Source: Agathobaculum desmolans ATCC 43058
Lineage (GTDB): Bacteria; Bacillota; Clostridia; Oscillospirales; Butyricicoccaceae
Reading direction: 5' to 3'
Length of the DNA: 47,905 bases
Assembly: GCF_000701665.1 (NCBI RefSeq)
Contig: NZ_JNJN01000017.1
Location: forward strand, 1-47,905
Numbering within the stretch: the first letter of the stretch is position 1; each line of letters opens with the position of its first letter. A model generated the notes under the pieces. It made no database searches. It saw only the letters and a list, made by a program, of their open reading frames with translations, and had not been told where the DNA came from. Shown here piece after piece: positions 24,221 through 32,732 of the stretch. The position numbers and the translations under genes were made by a program.

Positions 24221-24330
24221 GAATGGATAATGGAGCATGGAGAATGGCGGTGTCGTGCAAAGCGCGATGATCTGGTTGGTGCTGCGCGCCGGTTCTGCAA
24301 TTTTCCATTTTCCGTTCTCAATTATTATTT
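24221..24330. repeat. Small imperfect palindromic repeat, copy A, between purM and purN
   Basis: Left side has repeated ATGGA units (AATGGATAATGGAGCATGG), right side has CCATTTTCCGTTCTC, giving an imperfect inverted repeat. The core shares ATGGAGAATGNCGG and GCGCGNNGGTTCT with a second copy at 29261-29316. Both copies follow a pur stop codon directly. No gene is in this stretch. Confidence 0.6.
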
Positions 24331-24347
24331 TTCGGAGAACAATAACT

Positions 24348-24971
24348 ATGATAAATATCGCAGTTTTGGTTTCGGGCGGCGGCACGAACCTGCAGGCGCT
24401 GATCGATGCACAGCAGGCGGGAAAAATCGAAAACGGGCGCATTGCGCTGGTGGTTTCCTCCAATCCGCAGGCATATGCGATCGAACGGGCGGCGCAGGCG
24501 GGGATTCCGTCTGCCGTGCTGCGCCGCAGGGAATACAGCAGCGCAGAGACATACAGCGAAGCGCTGGACGCCTTGCTGCAGCAGCAGGAGATCGGTCTGG
24601 TCGTGCTGGCCGGGTTTATGACCGTGCTGCCGGACAGCTTCTGCCGCCGGTATGAGAACCGTATTATCAATGTGCATCCGTCGCTCATCCCCTCGTTTTG
24701 CGGAGAAGGGTATTACGGGCTGCGCGTGCACGAGGCCGCACTTGCCAAAGGGGTAAAAGTGACTGGGGCTACCGTGCATTTTGTATCCGAAGTGGTGGAT
24801 GGAGGCGCGATTATTGCCCAAAAAGCAGTGCAGGTGGAAGATGGCGATACGCCGGAACGTTTGCAGAAGCGTGTGATGGCCGAGGCCGAATGGCTGCTGC
24901 TGCCGCAGGCAGTATCGGATTTCTGCGCCGGGCGCCTTTCTGTGCAGGGTACATGGGTCGCCAGAAAATAA
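24348..24971 (+). CDS. purN: Phosphoribosylglycinamide formyltransferase
   Basis: PurN transfers a formyl group from 10-formyl-THF to GAR. The 207-residue protein has IAVLVSGGGTNLQALIDA (phosphate loop), VLAGFMTVLPDSFCRRY, and the catalytic block IINVHPSLIPSFCGEGYYG with Asn and His, then VTGATVHFVSEVVDGG with the final Asp. ATG 24348 has CGGAG upstream. The gap to the next gene is 18 bp. Confidence 0.96.
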   Translation: MINIAVLVSGGGTNLQALIDAQQAGKIENGRIALVVSSNPQAYAIERAAQAGIPSAVLRRREYSSAETYSEALDALLQQQEIGLVVLAGFMTVLPDSFCRRYENRIINVHPSLIPSFCGEGYYGLRVHEAALAKGVKVTGATVHFVSEVVDGGAIIAQKAVQVEDGDTPERLQKRVMAEAEWLLLPQAVSDFCAGRLSVQGTWVARK

Positions 24972-24989
24972 AAAGGAGTGAAAAGCGTT

Positions 24990-25715
24990 ATGAGTAAAAA
25001 CGTGTTCAATATCAGCCACGAGCTGCTGAGCAACGCCTATCCGGGCCGCGGCATTATTTTTGGCCGCACACCGGACAACAAGCAGAATGTTGTGGCGTAT
25101 TTTATCATGGGCCGGTCGGAAAACAGCCGCAACCGTGTTTTTGTGGAAACCGAGGACGGGATCCGCACGCAAGCGTATGATCCTTCCAAAATGACCGATC
25201 CGTCGCTGATCATCTATCATCCGGTTCGCCAGTGCGGCGGCAAGCTGGTTGTGACCAACGGCGATCAGACCGATACGATCTGCGACTATTTGCGGGAAGG
25301 CAAGAGCTATATCGATGCGCTGCGTACCCGTCAGTTTGAGCCGGACCCCCCGAACTACACCTCGCGTATTTCGGGCGTGATCAACGAGGATGGTTCGTAC
25401 AGCCTGTCTATTTTGAAGAATTTTACCTCGGACCGCACAGCGAACAAGCGCTTTTTCTATGAATACGACAAGCCGGTTGCCGGGTTGGGTCACTTCATCC
25501 ATACCTATCAGTGCGACGGCGATCCGCTGCCGCCCTTCCGCGGGGAGCCGAAGTGCATCCGCATCGAAAAGCCGATCAAGCAGTTTACCGAAATGCTGTG
25601 GACCAGCATGAACGAGCAAAACAAGGTTGCATTGTTTGTGCGTTACATTGATCTGGAAACCGGCGCGTACTGGCAGGAGATCCGCAACAAGCATGAGGAG
25701 GGAAAAAACGCATGA
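24990..25715 (+). CDS. purO: IMP cyclohydrolase, PurO-like
   Basis: The 241-residue protein belongs to the archaeal-type IMP cyclohydrolase family, an Ntn-hydrolase fold that closes FAICAR to IMP. Family segments include the N-terminal YPGRGIIFGRTPDNKQNVVAYFIMGRS, TNGDQTDTI and NYTSRISGVIN. Position right before a stand-alone AICAR transformylase strongly supports this role: together they replace bifunctional PurH. The two genes overlap by 4 bp (ATGA). ATG 24990 follows AAAGGAGTGAAAAGCGTT. PurO-type genes in Clostridia are less usual than PurH. Confidence 0.85.
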   Translation: MSKNVFNISHELLSNAYPGRGIIFGRTPDNKQNVVAYFIMGRSENSRNRVFVETEDGIRTQAYDPSKMTDPSLIIYHPVRQCGGKLVVTNGDQTDTICDYLREGKSYIDALRTRQFEPDPPNYTSRISGVINEDGSYSLSILKNFTSDRTANKRFFYEYDKPVAGLGHFIHTYQCDGDPLPPFRGEPKCIRIEKPIKQFTEMLWTSMNEQNKVALFVRYIDLETGAYWQEIRNKHEEGKNA

Positions 25716-26887
25716 AGGAACTGGCACTCAAATACGGCTGCAACCCCAACCAGAAGCCCGCGCGCATTTTTATGACCGAGGGCGAACTGCCGATCGAGGT
25801 ACTCAACGGCAAGCCGGGGTACATCAACTTCTGCGATGCGTTTAACTCCTGGCAGTTGGTCAAGGCGCTGAAAAAGGCGACCGGTATGCCGGCGGCGGCA
25901 TCCTTTAAGCATGTTTCGCCCGCGGGCGCGGCACTGGGCAAGCCGCTGACCGCAGTGGAAAAGCAGATGTATTTTGTCGAGGCCGATCATGAGCTGTCTC
26001 CGATCGCCTGCGCATATATCCGTGCCCGTGGTGCGGATCGTCTGTGCTCGTATGGCGACTGGGCGGCGCTGAGCGATCCCTGCGATGCGGATACCGCGCG
26101 GTATCTGGCAGGCGAAGTGTCGGACGGCATCATTGCGCCGGACTATACGGCGGAAGCGCTGGAAATTCTCAAGACCAAGCGCAAGGGCGGCTATAATGTG
26201 GTCAAGATCGACCCGGATTATGTGCCGGGGCCGATTGAGCAGCGCGATATTTTCGGCATTCGCTTTGAACAGGGCTATAATGACTATGAGATCAACGAAA
26301 GTCTGCTGACCAATATCGTGACTGAGTGCAAGGATCTGCCGGAGTCTGCACGGCATGATATGATCCTGTCGCTCATCACACTCAAGTACACGCAGTCCAA
26401 TTCGGTCTGCTATGCGAAGGATGGCATGACCATCGGCGTCGGCGCGGGGCAGCAGAGCCGTATCCACTGCACCCGTCTGGCGGGACAGAAGGCGGACAAC
26501 TGGTTCCTGCGGCAGCATCCCAAGGTGCTGGGGCTGCAGTTTAAGGATGGGATCCGCCGTCCGGACCGCGATAACGCGATCGACGTATATCTTTCGGATG
26601 AGTACGAAGATGTGCTGGCCGAAGGCGTGTGGCAGAACACCTTTAAGGTCAAGCCCGAGGTGCTGACGCTTGCGGAAAAGAAGGAATGGATCGCCCAAAA
26701 CACGGGTGTAACCGTCGGTTCGGATGCCTTCTTCCCCTTTGGTGATAATGTAGAGCGTGCGCGTAAATCGGGCGTGCAGTATATTGTGCAGCCGGGCGGC
26801 TCGATCCGCGATGATAATGTGATCGAAACCGCGAATAAATACGGCATTACCATGGCGTTCACCGGTATGCGCCTGTTCCACCATTGA
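25712..26887 (+). CDS. purH: AICAR transformylase, without the IMP cyclohydrolase domain
   Basis: The 391-residue protein formylates AICAR to FAICAR with 10-formyl-THF. It equals the C-terminal part of PurH: AAASFKHVSPAGAALG (catalytic Lys-His), LITLKYTQSNSVCYAKDG, VGAGQQSRIHCTRLAG, GSDAFFPFGDNVERA and the end MAFTGMRLFHH. The N-terminal MGS-like cyclohydrolase domain is absent; the protein starts directly with LKYGCNPNQKPARIF. The cyclohydrolase is encoded by the overlapping gene before it. Confidence 0.95.
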   Translation: MKELALKYGCNPNQKPARIFMTEGELPIEVLNGKPGYINFCDAFNSWQLVKALKKATGMPAAASFKHVSPAGAALGKPLTAVEKQMYFVEADHELSPIACAYIRARGADRLCSYGDWAALSDPCDADTARYLAGEVSDGIIAPDYTAEALEILKTKRKGGYNVVKIDPDYVPGPIEQRDIFGIRFEQGYNDYEINESLLTNIVTECKDLPESARHDMILSLITLKYTQSNSVCYAKDGMTIGVGAGQQSRIHCTRLAGQKADNWFLRQHPKVLGLQFKDGIRRPDRDNAIDVYLSDEYEDVLAEGVWQNTFKVKPEVLTLAEKKEWIAQNTGVTVGSDAFFPFGDNVERARKSGVQYIVQPGGSIRDDNVIETANKYGITMAFTGMRLFHH

Positions 26888-27468
26888 AACCGGCGCGCGG
26901 CGCAGCAGCGGCAAACTGGGCGTTGGGGGCGTTGGCAGCGCAGTTGGCTGCATCGTTTTTCCTGTATCGGGCAGCTCCTCTGCCCGGTGCGGTTCTGATG
27001 CTGGCCTGCTATGCCATGCAAATGTGGGCGTCACATCTGCTGCGGTGTCCGGTGGCGCTGGCCGCTGCCGTGAGCGGCGCTGCGCTGTCGGCGCTGCGGC
27101 TGGGCGGCCTGTCTGCCGGCTGGGCAGATGATCTGCTGCTCAACCTGCTGTTTTTGCTGCAATATTTGCCGATGCAGCGCAGCTTTGACCGGATGATGCA
27201 GGCGGCGGATGTCTCTGAGCAGACCCGGCGGCTGGGGCGGATATGGGCGGTCACGGCTCTGATCCAGCGCGGCGCTTCCATGATGGGCTGTTTGCCGGTT
27301 TTACAGCAGCAGGCGGTGCTGTCCCTGCAGCAGGGTGGGTATACGGCACTGTTCCGGGTGCAGCTTGGGCTGGAGATCATTGCGCTGCTGGCGGCGATGG
27401 TGTCCTATATCTGGATGGTGCGCTACCTTTGGCGCGCCCGTGTGCTGCTCGGGGAGGAATCGGTATGA
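26884..27468 (+). CDS. Unknown membrane protein in the pur operon (1)
   Basis: The protein of up to 194 residues is hydrophobic, with about four or five membrane segments (about 11-28, 34-50, 57-75, 83-95, 155-177), and Arg/Gln-rich loops such as LPMQRSFDRMMQAADVSEQTRR. No family is recognised. TTG 26884 overlaps the transformylase stop (TTGA), which suits coupled translation, but no ribosome site stands before it and a later start such as ATG 26998 is possible. The next gene, also a membrane protein, overlaps by 4 bp. A transporter or membrane partner for purine metabolism is one guess. Confidence 0.7.
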   Translation: MKPARGAAAANWALGALAAQLAASFFLYRAAPLPGAVLMLACYAMQMWASHLLRCPVALAAAVSGAALSALRLGGLSAGWADDLLLNLLFLLQYLPMQRSFDRMMQAADVSEQTRRLGRIWAVTALIQRGASMMGCLPVLQQQAVLSLQQGGYTALFRVQLGLEIIALLAAMVSYIWMVRYLWRARVLLGEESV

Positions 27469-28004
27469 ATATGCTGAAGGGTTATTATGCCTATCTGGCT
27501 ATTGCAGGCGGTGTGCTGCTGCGGTTGGTCATGCAGAGTAACTGGATGCTGCAAATCGTGGCGCTGGCACTGATTTCCGTAGGCGCATGGTCGCTGCAGC
27601 AGGTCTCACGCTGGTTTTTTCGCGCGAGCATTGCAGCAGATGTGTGTATCGGGCTGCGGCTGATCTGTGCTCCGGCTCTGATCCCGCCGGGGCTGCTGCG
27701 CATCGTGTTGGAATACGCATCGCTTGTGCCCGTATTGCTGACCGGCTGCCTGCTGCTGATGGCCTTTATGGAGCAGATGCGCGGCGCGGGACGCGGCACA
27801 GTATTTGAGTGGGCGGTACTTATCGTGTGGAGCGCAGGGTATATCCTGACGATCCTGATGGCGCTCGGATGCAGTAATGAGGCGGCGATGGGACTGCTGA
27901 CGACTGTGGTCAACACCCTGACGGTGCTGGGTCACATTGCGCTGCTGGCGGATACGTTCCGTGCGCAGCGGGAATATCTTCGTACGGAGGCGGAAAAAAC
28001 ATGA
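27465..28004 (+). CDS. Unknown membrane protein in the pur operon (2)
   Basis: The 179-residue protein has about five predicted transmembrane helices (about 7-22, 26-42, 50-68, 80-100, 113-133, 140-162 as candidates) and a charged C-terminus (TFRAQREYLRTEAEKT). ATG 27465 follows GGGGAGGAATCGGT and overlaps the gene before it by 4 bp; the purD start overlaps its stop by 4 bp. So purO, the transformylase, both membrane proteins and purD form one tightly coupled block. It resembles its neighbour in size and topology, possibly forming a pair. No function can be given. Confidence 0.82.
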   Translation: MNMLKGYYAYLAIAGGVLLRLVMQSNWMLQIVALALISVGAWSLQQVSRWFFRASIAADVCIGLRLICAPALIPPGLLRIVLEYASLVPVLLTGCLLLMAFMEQMRGAGRGTVFEWAVLIVWSAGYILTILMALGCSNEAAMGLLTTVVNTLTVLGHIALLADTFRAQREYLRTEAEKT

Positions 28005-29251
28005 AAGTTTTGGTAATTGGCGGCGGCGGCCGCGAACATGCCATTGTGCATACTTTGAAGAAAAGCCCCAAAGTGGATCATATCTGGTGCGCGCCGGGCA
28101 ACGGCGGAATCGCGCAGGAGGCAGAGTGCGTTGCCATTAAGGCGACGGATATTGACGGCGTGGTAGCGTTTGCGCAGGAAAACCAGCCGGATCTGGTCAT
28201 GGTCGCGCCGGATGATCCGTTGGCGCTCGGCATGGTGGATGCGCTCGAAGCGGCGGGCATCCGCGCGTTCGGTCCGCGCAAAAATGCGGCGATGATCGAA
28301 GGCTCCAAGTCGTTTGCGAAGGATCTGATGCAGAAGTACCATATCCCGACGGCGGGCTACGCGGTATTTGAGGATTCTGCGGAGGCGATCGCTTATATCA
28401 AGGAACAGGGCGCACCGATCGTTGTGAAGGCGGACGGTCTTGCGCTCGGCAAAGGCGTAACGGTTGCCATGACCGAGGATGAGGCGATCGAAGCGGTCAG
28501 GGACGCGATCGACGGCGGCGCGTTTGGCGGCGCGGGCGCCCGTGTGGTGATTGAGGAGTACTTGACCGGTCCGGAGGTGTCCGTGCTGGCATTTGTGGAC
28601 GGTACGCATCTCAAGACCATGCCCTCTGCGCAGGATCATAAGCGCGCTTATGACCACGATGAAGGCCCGAATACCGGTGGTATGGGTGCGTTCTCTCCCT
28701 CGCGTTTTTATACCGAGGAAGTGGCGCAGACCTGTATGGAGACGATTTTCAAGCCGACGGTCGCAGCGATGGCGGCAGAGGGGCGTCCTTTCAAGGGCGT
28801 GCTGTATTTTGGACTGATGCTGACCCCAAAAGGTCCCAAGGTGATCGAATACAATGCTCGTTTCGGCGATCCGGAAACGCAGGCGGTGCTTTCCCGTCTG
28901 GATACCGATTTGTTTGATATTTTCAACGCGGTGATCGATGAGCGCCTGCATGAGATCGACATCCGCTGGACGGATAACGCGGCCTGCTGTGTGTGCATGG
29001 CCTCGGGCGGATATCCCAAGGCGTATGAAAAGGGAAAGGAGATCACCGGGCTGGACGATGTGGACGGTTCCTTTGTTTTCCATGCCGGTACTGCGGTGCA
29101 GGATGGCAAATTCGTGACAAGCGGCGGGCGTGTGCTCGGCGTAACGGCGGTCGCACCGACGCTGGAGGAAGCCATCCGCAAGGCCTACACGGATGTGGAA
29201 AAGATCCGCTTTGACAAGGCGCATTACCGCACAGATATTGGTGTAAAGTAA
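28001..29251 (+). CDS. purD: Phosphoribosylamine-glycine ligase
   Basis: PurD joins glycine to phosphoribosylamine with ATP, step two of the pathway. The 416-residue ATP-grasp protein has MKVLVIGGGGREHAIVHTL, IVVKADGLALGKGVTVA (ATP loop), VVIEEYLTGPEVSVLAFVDG, MPSAQDHKRAYDHDEGPNTGGMGAF and VIEYNARFGDPETQAVL with metal ligands. The segment APDDPLALG replaces the more usual GPE-PL-G. The start overlaps the gene before it by 4 bp. Confidence 0.96.
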   Translation: MKVLVIGGGGREHAIVHTLKKSPKVDHIWCAPGNGGIAQEAECVAIKATDIDGVVAFAQENQPDLVMVAPDDPLALGMVDALEAAGIRAFGPRKNAAMIEGSKSFAKDLMQKYHIPTAGYAVFEDSAEAIAYIKEQGAPIVVKADGLALGKGVTVAMTEDEAIEAVRDAIDGGAFGGAGARVVIEEYLTGPEVSVLAFVDGTHLKTMPSAQDHKRAYDHDEGPNTGGMGAFSPSRFYTEEVAQTCMETIFKPTVAAMAAEGRPFKGVLYFGLMLTPKGPKVIEYNARFGDPETQAVLSRLDTDLFDIFNAVIDERLHEIDIRWTDNAACCVCMASGGYPKAYEKGKEITGLDDVDGSFVFHAGTAVQDGKFVTSGGRVLGVTAVAPTLEEAIRKAYTDVEKIRFDKAHYRTDIGVK

Positions 29252-29260
29252 AAAAGGCGA

Positions 29261-29316
29261 AAAATGGAGAATGCCGGGCGTGGATAGAACGGATGTGCGC
29301 GGTGGTTCTCCATTTT
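29261..29316. repeat. Small palindromic repeat, copy B, after purD
   Basis: Perfect 11-bp arms AAAATGGAGAA (29261-29271) and TTCTCCATTTT (29306-29316). The interior shares segments with the copy at 24221-24330. It follows the purD stop by 9 bp. It may be a small non-autonomous mobile repeat. Confidence 0.65.
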
Positions 29317-29351
29317 CCGCTGTCTGTATTTGATTTTTCAGGAGGTTCCAA

Positions 29352-29873
29352 ATGAAAACCGAAAAGCAGGATCAGATTTTGGATTGCATGGCCGAGGTGC
29401 TGGGTCAGAATGGGTTCCGTGCGGAGGTCATGCGCAAGGAAGGCGCGCCCACTTTGCTGCGCTGCGAGGCAATGCGGCAGGGCAAGGTGGCCAAGGATGT
29501 GGTGATAGAGTGCTGCTTCATCCCAATGCAGCTGCCGAATGAGGAAATGGGGCTGCTGCAGTTTTTTGTAACGCTGTTTCAGGGCGCGCCGGATACCAAT
29601 TTGGCGCAGCTTCGCAAGGCGTGTATCTACTGCAATGATTTTTGTGCACTGGGCGCTTTCGGTTTGTTTGAGCAGGCCGGGCAGATCTATCTTAAGCACA
29701 ATACATTGGTGGACGGCTCGCTGGAGCTGGAAAAGAATATTCCGTTTGTGGCGGACAACATTTCGGTGCTGCTGGCGGCTGTCGGCCGGTTTATCGACGG
29801 TATGGCGCAGATCGCCTACGCCGGCATGACGTTGGATGCCGTGCTCGATCAGGAGCTGTTTCCGAAGATGTGA
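29352..29873 (+). CDS. Unknown protein, faintly YbjN-like
   Basis: The 173-residue protein has no signal or membrane segment. The alpha/beta pattern (VVIECCFIPMQLPNEEMGLLQFFVTLF, then a helix-rich middle and a C-terminal helix DNISVLLAAVGRFIDGMAQIAY) recalls YbjN or type III chaperone-like folds, but this is a weak guess. ATG 29352 follows CAGGAGGTTCCAA. It is probably the last gene of the pur transcript, because its terminator hairpin (29892-29920) is the first on this strand after purD. Confidence 0.8.
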   Translation: MKTEKQDQILDCMAEVLGQNGFRAEVMRKEGAPTLLRCEAMRQGKVAKDVVIECCFIPMQLPNEEMGLLQFFVTLFQGAPDTNLAQLRKACIYCNDFCALGAFGLFEQAGQIYLKHNTLVDGSLELEKNIPFVADNISVLLAAVGRFIDGMAQIAYAGMTLDAVLDQELFPKM

Positions 29874-29891
29874 TCGGCAGACGGATGCAAA

Positions 29892-30168
29892 ATTCCCCGG
29901 GAGATATTCTCCCGGGGAATGAGACTGTCGAAAAACTTCGTTTTTCCGACAATCTATGTTTGGACTGCGCCAAACATGGACGAGAAAAAGTTCCTGTGCA
30001 GAAACTTTTTCTCTCTCAAAGTATAAAAAGTCAGGCACATGTCCTGACTTTTTATGCATTTGCGCTGCAAATGCTGTTTTATGCGCGCTGCCGCGCGTAT
30101 TGGTGAAACGCATCAACAAAATACTTCTTCGACAGACTGATTCCCCGGGAGATATTCTCCCGGGGAAT
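29892..30168. repeat. Structured multi-hairpin repeat, copy E2, between duplicated terminator hairpins
   Basis: Identical 29-bp hairpins (13-bp arms starting ATTCCCCGGGAGA, loop TAT) lie at 29892-29920 and 30140-30168; the outer sides are AAA and TTT. The 219 bp between (29921-30139) hold hairpins in the same order as copy E1: GTCGAAAAAC/GTTTTTCCGAC, ATGTTTGG/CCAAACAT, GAGAAAAAGTT/AACTTTTTCTC, ATAAAAAGTCAGG/CCTGACTTTTTAT (30023-30055), GCATTTGC/GCAAATGC and CGCGC/GCGCG. The ends CTGTCGAA and TTCGACAG can pair. Segments GTATAAAAA, TTTTTATG and ATGCGCGCTGC are shared with E1. It lies between convergent genes. Confidence 0.88.
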
Positions 30169-30172
30169 TTTA

Positions 30173-31939
30173 TTATGCATCTATTTGCAGCAAAACAGCG
30201 CTGAATTTCGGCAAAGAAATTGATATATTGTCTGAAATATTGAAAAATAACGGATCGGTCTCTTTTGTGCCGCCGCCGAAGCGTGTCCAGTCCGTGTGCA
30301 GCAGCAAACGGACGGACGGCGGTGCAGCGGAAAAGGGCTGCGCTTGATCGGAAAGATTGCATACCGCCAGCAGCCGTTCTCCGCCGCCGCGGCGTTCCCA
30401 TGCAAATACGCAGGGGGCACCATCCTGCGGCTCGATCCAGCGGAAATTGTCCGTTTCATAATCACAGTGCAAGGCGGGGTGGGCGCGGTACACCTGACCA
30501 AGGGCGCAGAAAAATGTGTGGAAGGGACCGTGTTCGAAGCTGTGGTCAAGCGCAGCTGCTTCGTTCCATTCGGTGAGCAGCCCCAGTTCGTTTCCCATGA
30601 AGTTGAGCTTCTTACCCGGATGGGTGAACATATACAGATAAAGCGCCCGAGCCTGTGCGTATTTATCGGTCAAATCAGCGCCCCACATTTTTTGTACGAT
30701 AGCAGCTTTGCCGTGTACTACCTCATCGTGTGAAAACGGCAGCAGATATTGCTCGTTGGAAAAATACTGCATGGAGAACAGCAGTTGGTCACGGTGCTGC
30801 GGACGTTCCTCCGGCGGTGTTTGAAAATAGCAGAGCGTGTCGTGCATCCAACCGAGATCCCATTTGTAATCAAATCCCAGTCCGTCCGCATCGATCGGAT
30901 GGGTAACGCCCGGATAGGTGGTCGAGTCCTCTGCGATCAGCAGGGCGGTGGGATGCCGCTCCTTCAGGCCGCGGTTCAGGTTTTTCAAAAATTCCAGTGT
31001 GTCCCCGTTGACACCGCGGGCAGGATCCCCCTGCCAGTAGATCAGCCGTGAAACGGCATCCATACGCAGGCCGTCAAAGTGGAATTCCTCCAGCCAGTAG
31101 TTGGCGGCGGATTGCAGAAAGCAGCGTACTTCACGCCGGGAATGAATGAAATTATAGCTGCCCCATTCGCTTTCTCCAACATCGGCGTGTGGATATTCAT
31201 ATAGGGGAGTCCCGTCGAACCGGGCGAGACCGTAGCTGTCCACCGCAAAATGCACCGGAACAAAATCCATGATCGCGCCGATCCCCGCATGGTGCAGCCG
31301 GTCGATCAGTGCCTTGAGTTGGGCGGGGGTGCCGTATCGTGACGTCGGGGCGAAAAAACCAGTGTTTTGATAGCCCCATGAACCGTCGAACGGATGCTCG
31401 GACAGTGGAAGAAATTCAACATGGGTGAAGCCATGCTCGCGCAGGTAAGGGATCAGCCGGTCGGCGATCGTATCGTAACGATACCAGCCGTTTTGATCCG
31501 TCGCATCCTGCAGCCAGGAGCCAAGATGCAGCTCATAGATGTTGACCGGTGCTGCCGGCGAAGCCGTGCGGGCAGCCATCCAGTCGGCATCGGTGAAGGT
31601 ATAGGCTGAAAGGTCGGTAATGACCGAGCAGCAGCCCGGGCGCAGCTCCATGGCGAAACCGTAGGGGTCACAGTGCTCGGTGACCGTACCATCCTGCGCG
31701 TAAATGCGGTACTTATAAAACTGTCCCACCTGCGCCCCGGGGACGGATACCGACCAGAAGCCGCTGCGGCCATCCTGTTGAAGTGCATCCTCTTTCCAGC
31801 TATTAAATGCGCCGGTAACAGTTATTTTAGCGGCATTTGGTGCGAAAACTCGAAAAATGACCGATTGGTTCTCAATGTGAGCGCCAAACCAGCGGTAAGC
31901 ATCAAACACTTGTCCATCAAAAAAAGCCTGCTTGTCCAT
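30173..31939 (-). CDS. glgB: 1,4-alpha-glucan branching enzyme
   Basis: GlgB cuts alpha-1,4 chains and rejoins them as alpha-1,6 branches in glycogen. The 588-residue protein has a CBM48 domain (about 18-105: VIFRVFAPNAAKITVTGAFNSW) and a GH13 barrel. Catalytic parts are FDGLRMDAVSRLIYWQ with nucleophile D294, LLIAEDSTTYPG with acid/base E337, and PFSHDEVVHG with H404 and D405. MGNELG and the final all-beta domain are also as expected. It is slightly shorter than E. coli GlgB, lacking its first N-domain. No other glg genes are nearby. ATG 31939 follows AAGGAGGGAATCCCC. Confidence 0.95.
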   Translation of the reverse strand: MDKQAFFDGQVFDAYRWFGAHIENQSVIFRVFAPNAAKITVTGAFNSWKEDALQQDGRSGFWSVSVPGAQVGQFYKYRIYAQDGTVTEHCDPYGFAMELRPGCCSVITDLSAYTFTDADWMAARTASPAAPVNIYELHLGSWLQDATDQNGWYRYDTIADRLIPYLREHGFTHVEFLPLSEHPFDGSWGYQNTGFFAPTSRYGTPAQLKALIDRLHHAGIGAIMDFVPVHFAVDSYGLARFDGTPLYEYPHADVGESEWGSYNFIHSRREVRCFLQSAANYWLEEFHFDGLRMDAVSRLIYWQGDPARGVNGDTLEFLKNLNRGLKERHPTALLIAEDSTTYPGVTHPIDADGLGFDYKWDLGWMHDTLCYFQTPPEERPQHRDQLLFSMQYFSNEQYLLPFSHDEVVHGKAAIVQKMWGADLTDKYAQARALYLYMFTHPGKKLNFMGNELGLLTEWNEAAALDHSFEHGPFHTFFCALGQVYRAHPALHCDYETDNFRWIEPQDGAPCVFAWERRGGGERLLAVCNLSDQAQPFSAAPPSVRLLLHTDWTRFGGGTKETDPLFFNISDNISISLPKFSAVLLQIDA

Positions 31940-31979
31940 CGTGGGGATTCCCTCCTTCTATGGTTTGGAGTATAGTATC

Positions 31980-32008
31980 AGTATAGGGTACGGATACGGG
32001 AAACGCAA
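31980..32008 (-). promoter_or_regulatory. Promoter of glgB
   Basis: On the minus strand TTGCGT (32008-32003), a 17-bp spacer and TATACT (31985-31980). A second TATACT lies at 31974-31969 with a poorer -35. Confidence 0.6.
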
Positions 32009-32174
32009 CCGCCAATCCACCGCGCAAGTGTTCGGTACTGTCCGAAACGGGTGGAAGAGGCTGACTTTCAGGATAGCGGGCACCGGATAAAAAATAAAAA
32101 TTTAATGAACCGATCGGCCTGTCAGCGGCTCTTATAGACAGGTGCACCAAAATGCAAAGGAAGGATATGGAGAC

Positions 32175-32732
32175 ATGAGCGATGAAGAACTCGTCCGGCG
32201 GATGCAGCAGGGCGATATGCAGGCGTTTGACATGCTGTATGAGCGTTATAAAAACGACGCATACCGCGTTGCCTGCCTGATCACGGGAAGCCGGACAGAC
32301 GGCGAGGATCTGACGCAGGAGGCATTTGTCATCGCGGCACAGTCGATCGGCTCACTGCGGGACGGGACAAAATTCCGCTCGTGGCTGCTGAGGACGCTGT
32401 CCCGTGCGGCATGGAAATACTGCCGCAAGTCAAAACGTGAAACGCCGGTTGCGGATTTTTTTGAAACCGGTGAAAGCGAAAGCGCATTATCTGCTGTGCT
32501 GCGCACGGATGAGCAGCGGCGGTTGTATGCGGCGCTGGACACATTGGATGAAAAGCGGCGCACGGTGGTGGTATTGTACTACTTCGACGATTTGCCGGTG
32601 CGGGAGATCGCGCGCACGCTCGGCGTGACCGAGGGGACGGTCAAATCCCGCCTGTTTTCCGCCCGCCGCCATCTGCGGCAGGCGCTGACCGAAAAAGAGG
32701 GGAAGCCGAAGGAGGCTCATACAAATGGATGA
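32175..32732 (+). CDS. ECF-type RNA polymerase sigma factor
   Basis: The 185-residue protein has region 2 (about 5-75: ELVRRMQQGDMQAFDMLYERYKND, then DGEDLTQEAFVIAAQSI and SWLLRTLSRAAWKYCRK) and region 4 (about 115-170: LDEKRRTVVVLYYFDDLPVREIARTLGVTEGTVKSRLFSARRHLR). ATG 32175 follows GGATATGGAGAC. The next gene overlaps by 8 bp and encodes a membrane protein, the usual anti-sigma layout. The upstream 32009-32174 stretch has no further gene; I see no clear ECF-type autoregulated promoter. Confidence 0.94.
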   Translation: MSDEELVRRMQQGDMQAFDMLYERYKNDAYRVACLITGSRTDGEDLTQEAFVIAAQSIGSLRDGTKFRSWLLRTLSRAAWKYCRKSKRETPVADFFETGESESALSAVLRTDEQRRLYAALDTLDEKRRTVVVLYYFDDLPVREIARTLGVTEGTVKSRLFSARRHLRQALTEKEGKPKEAHTNG

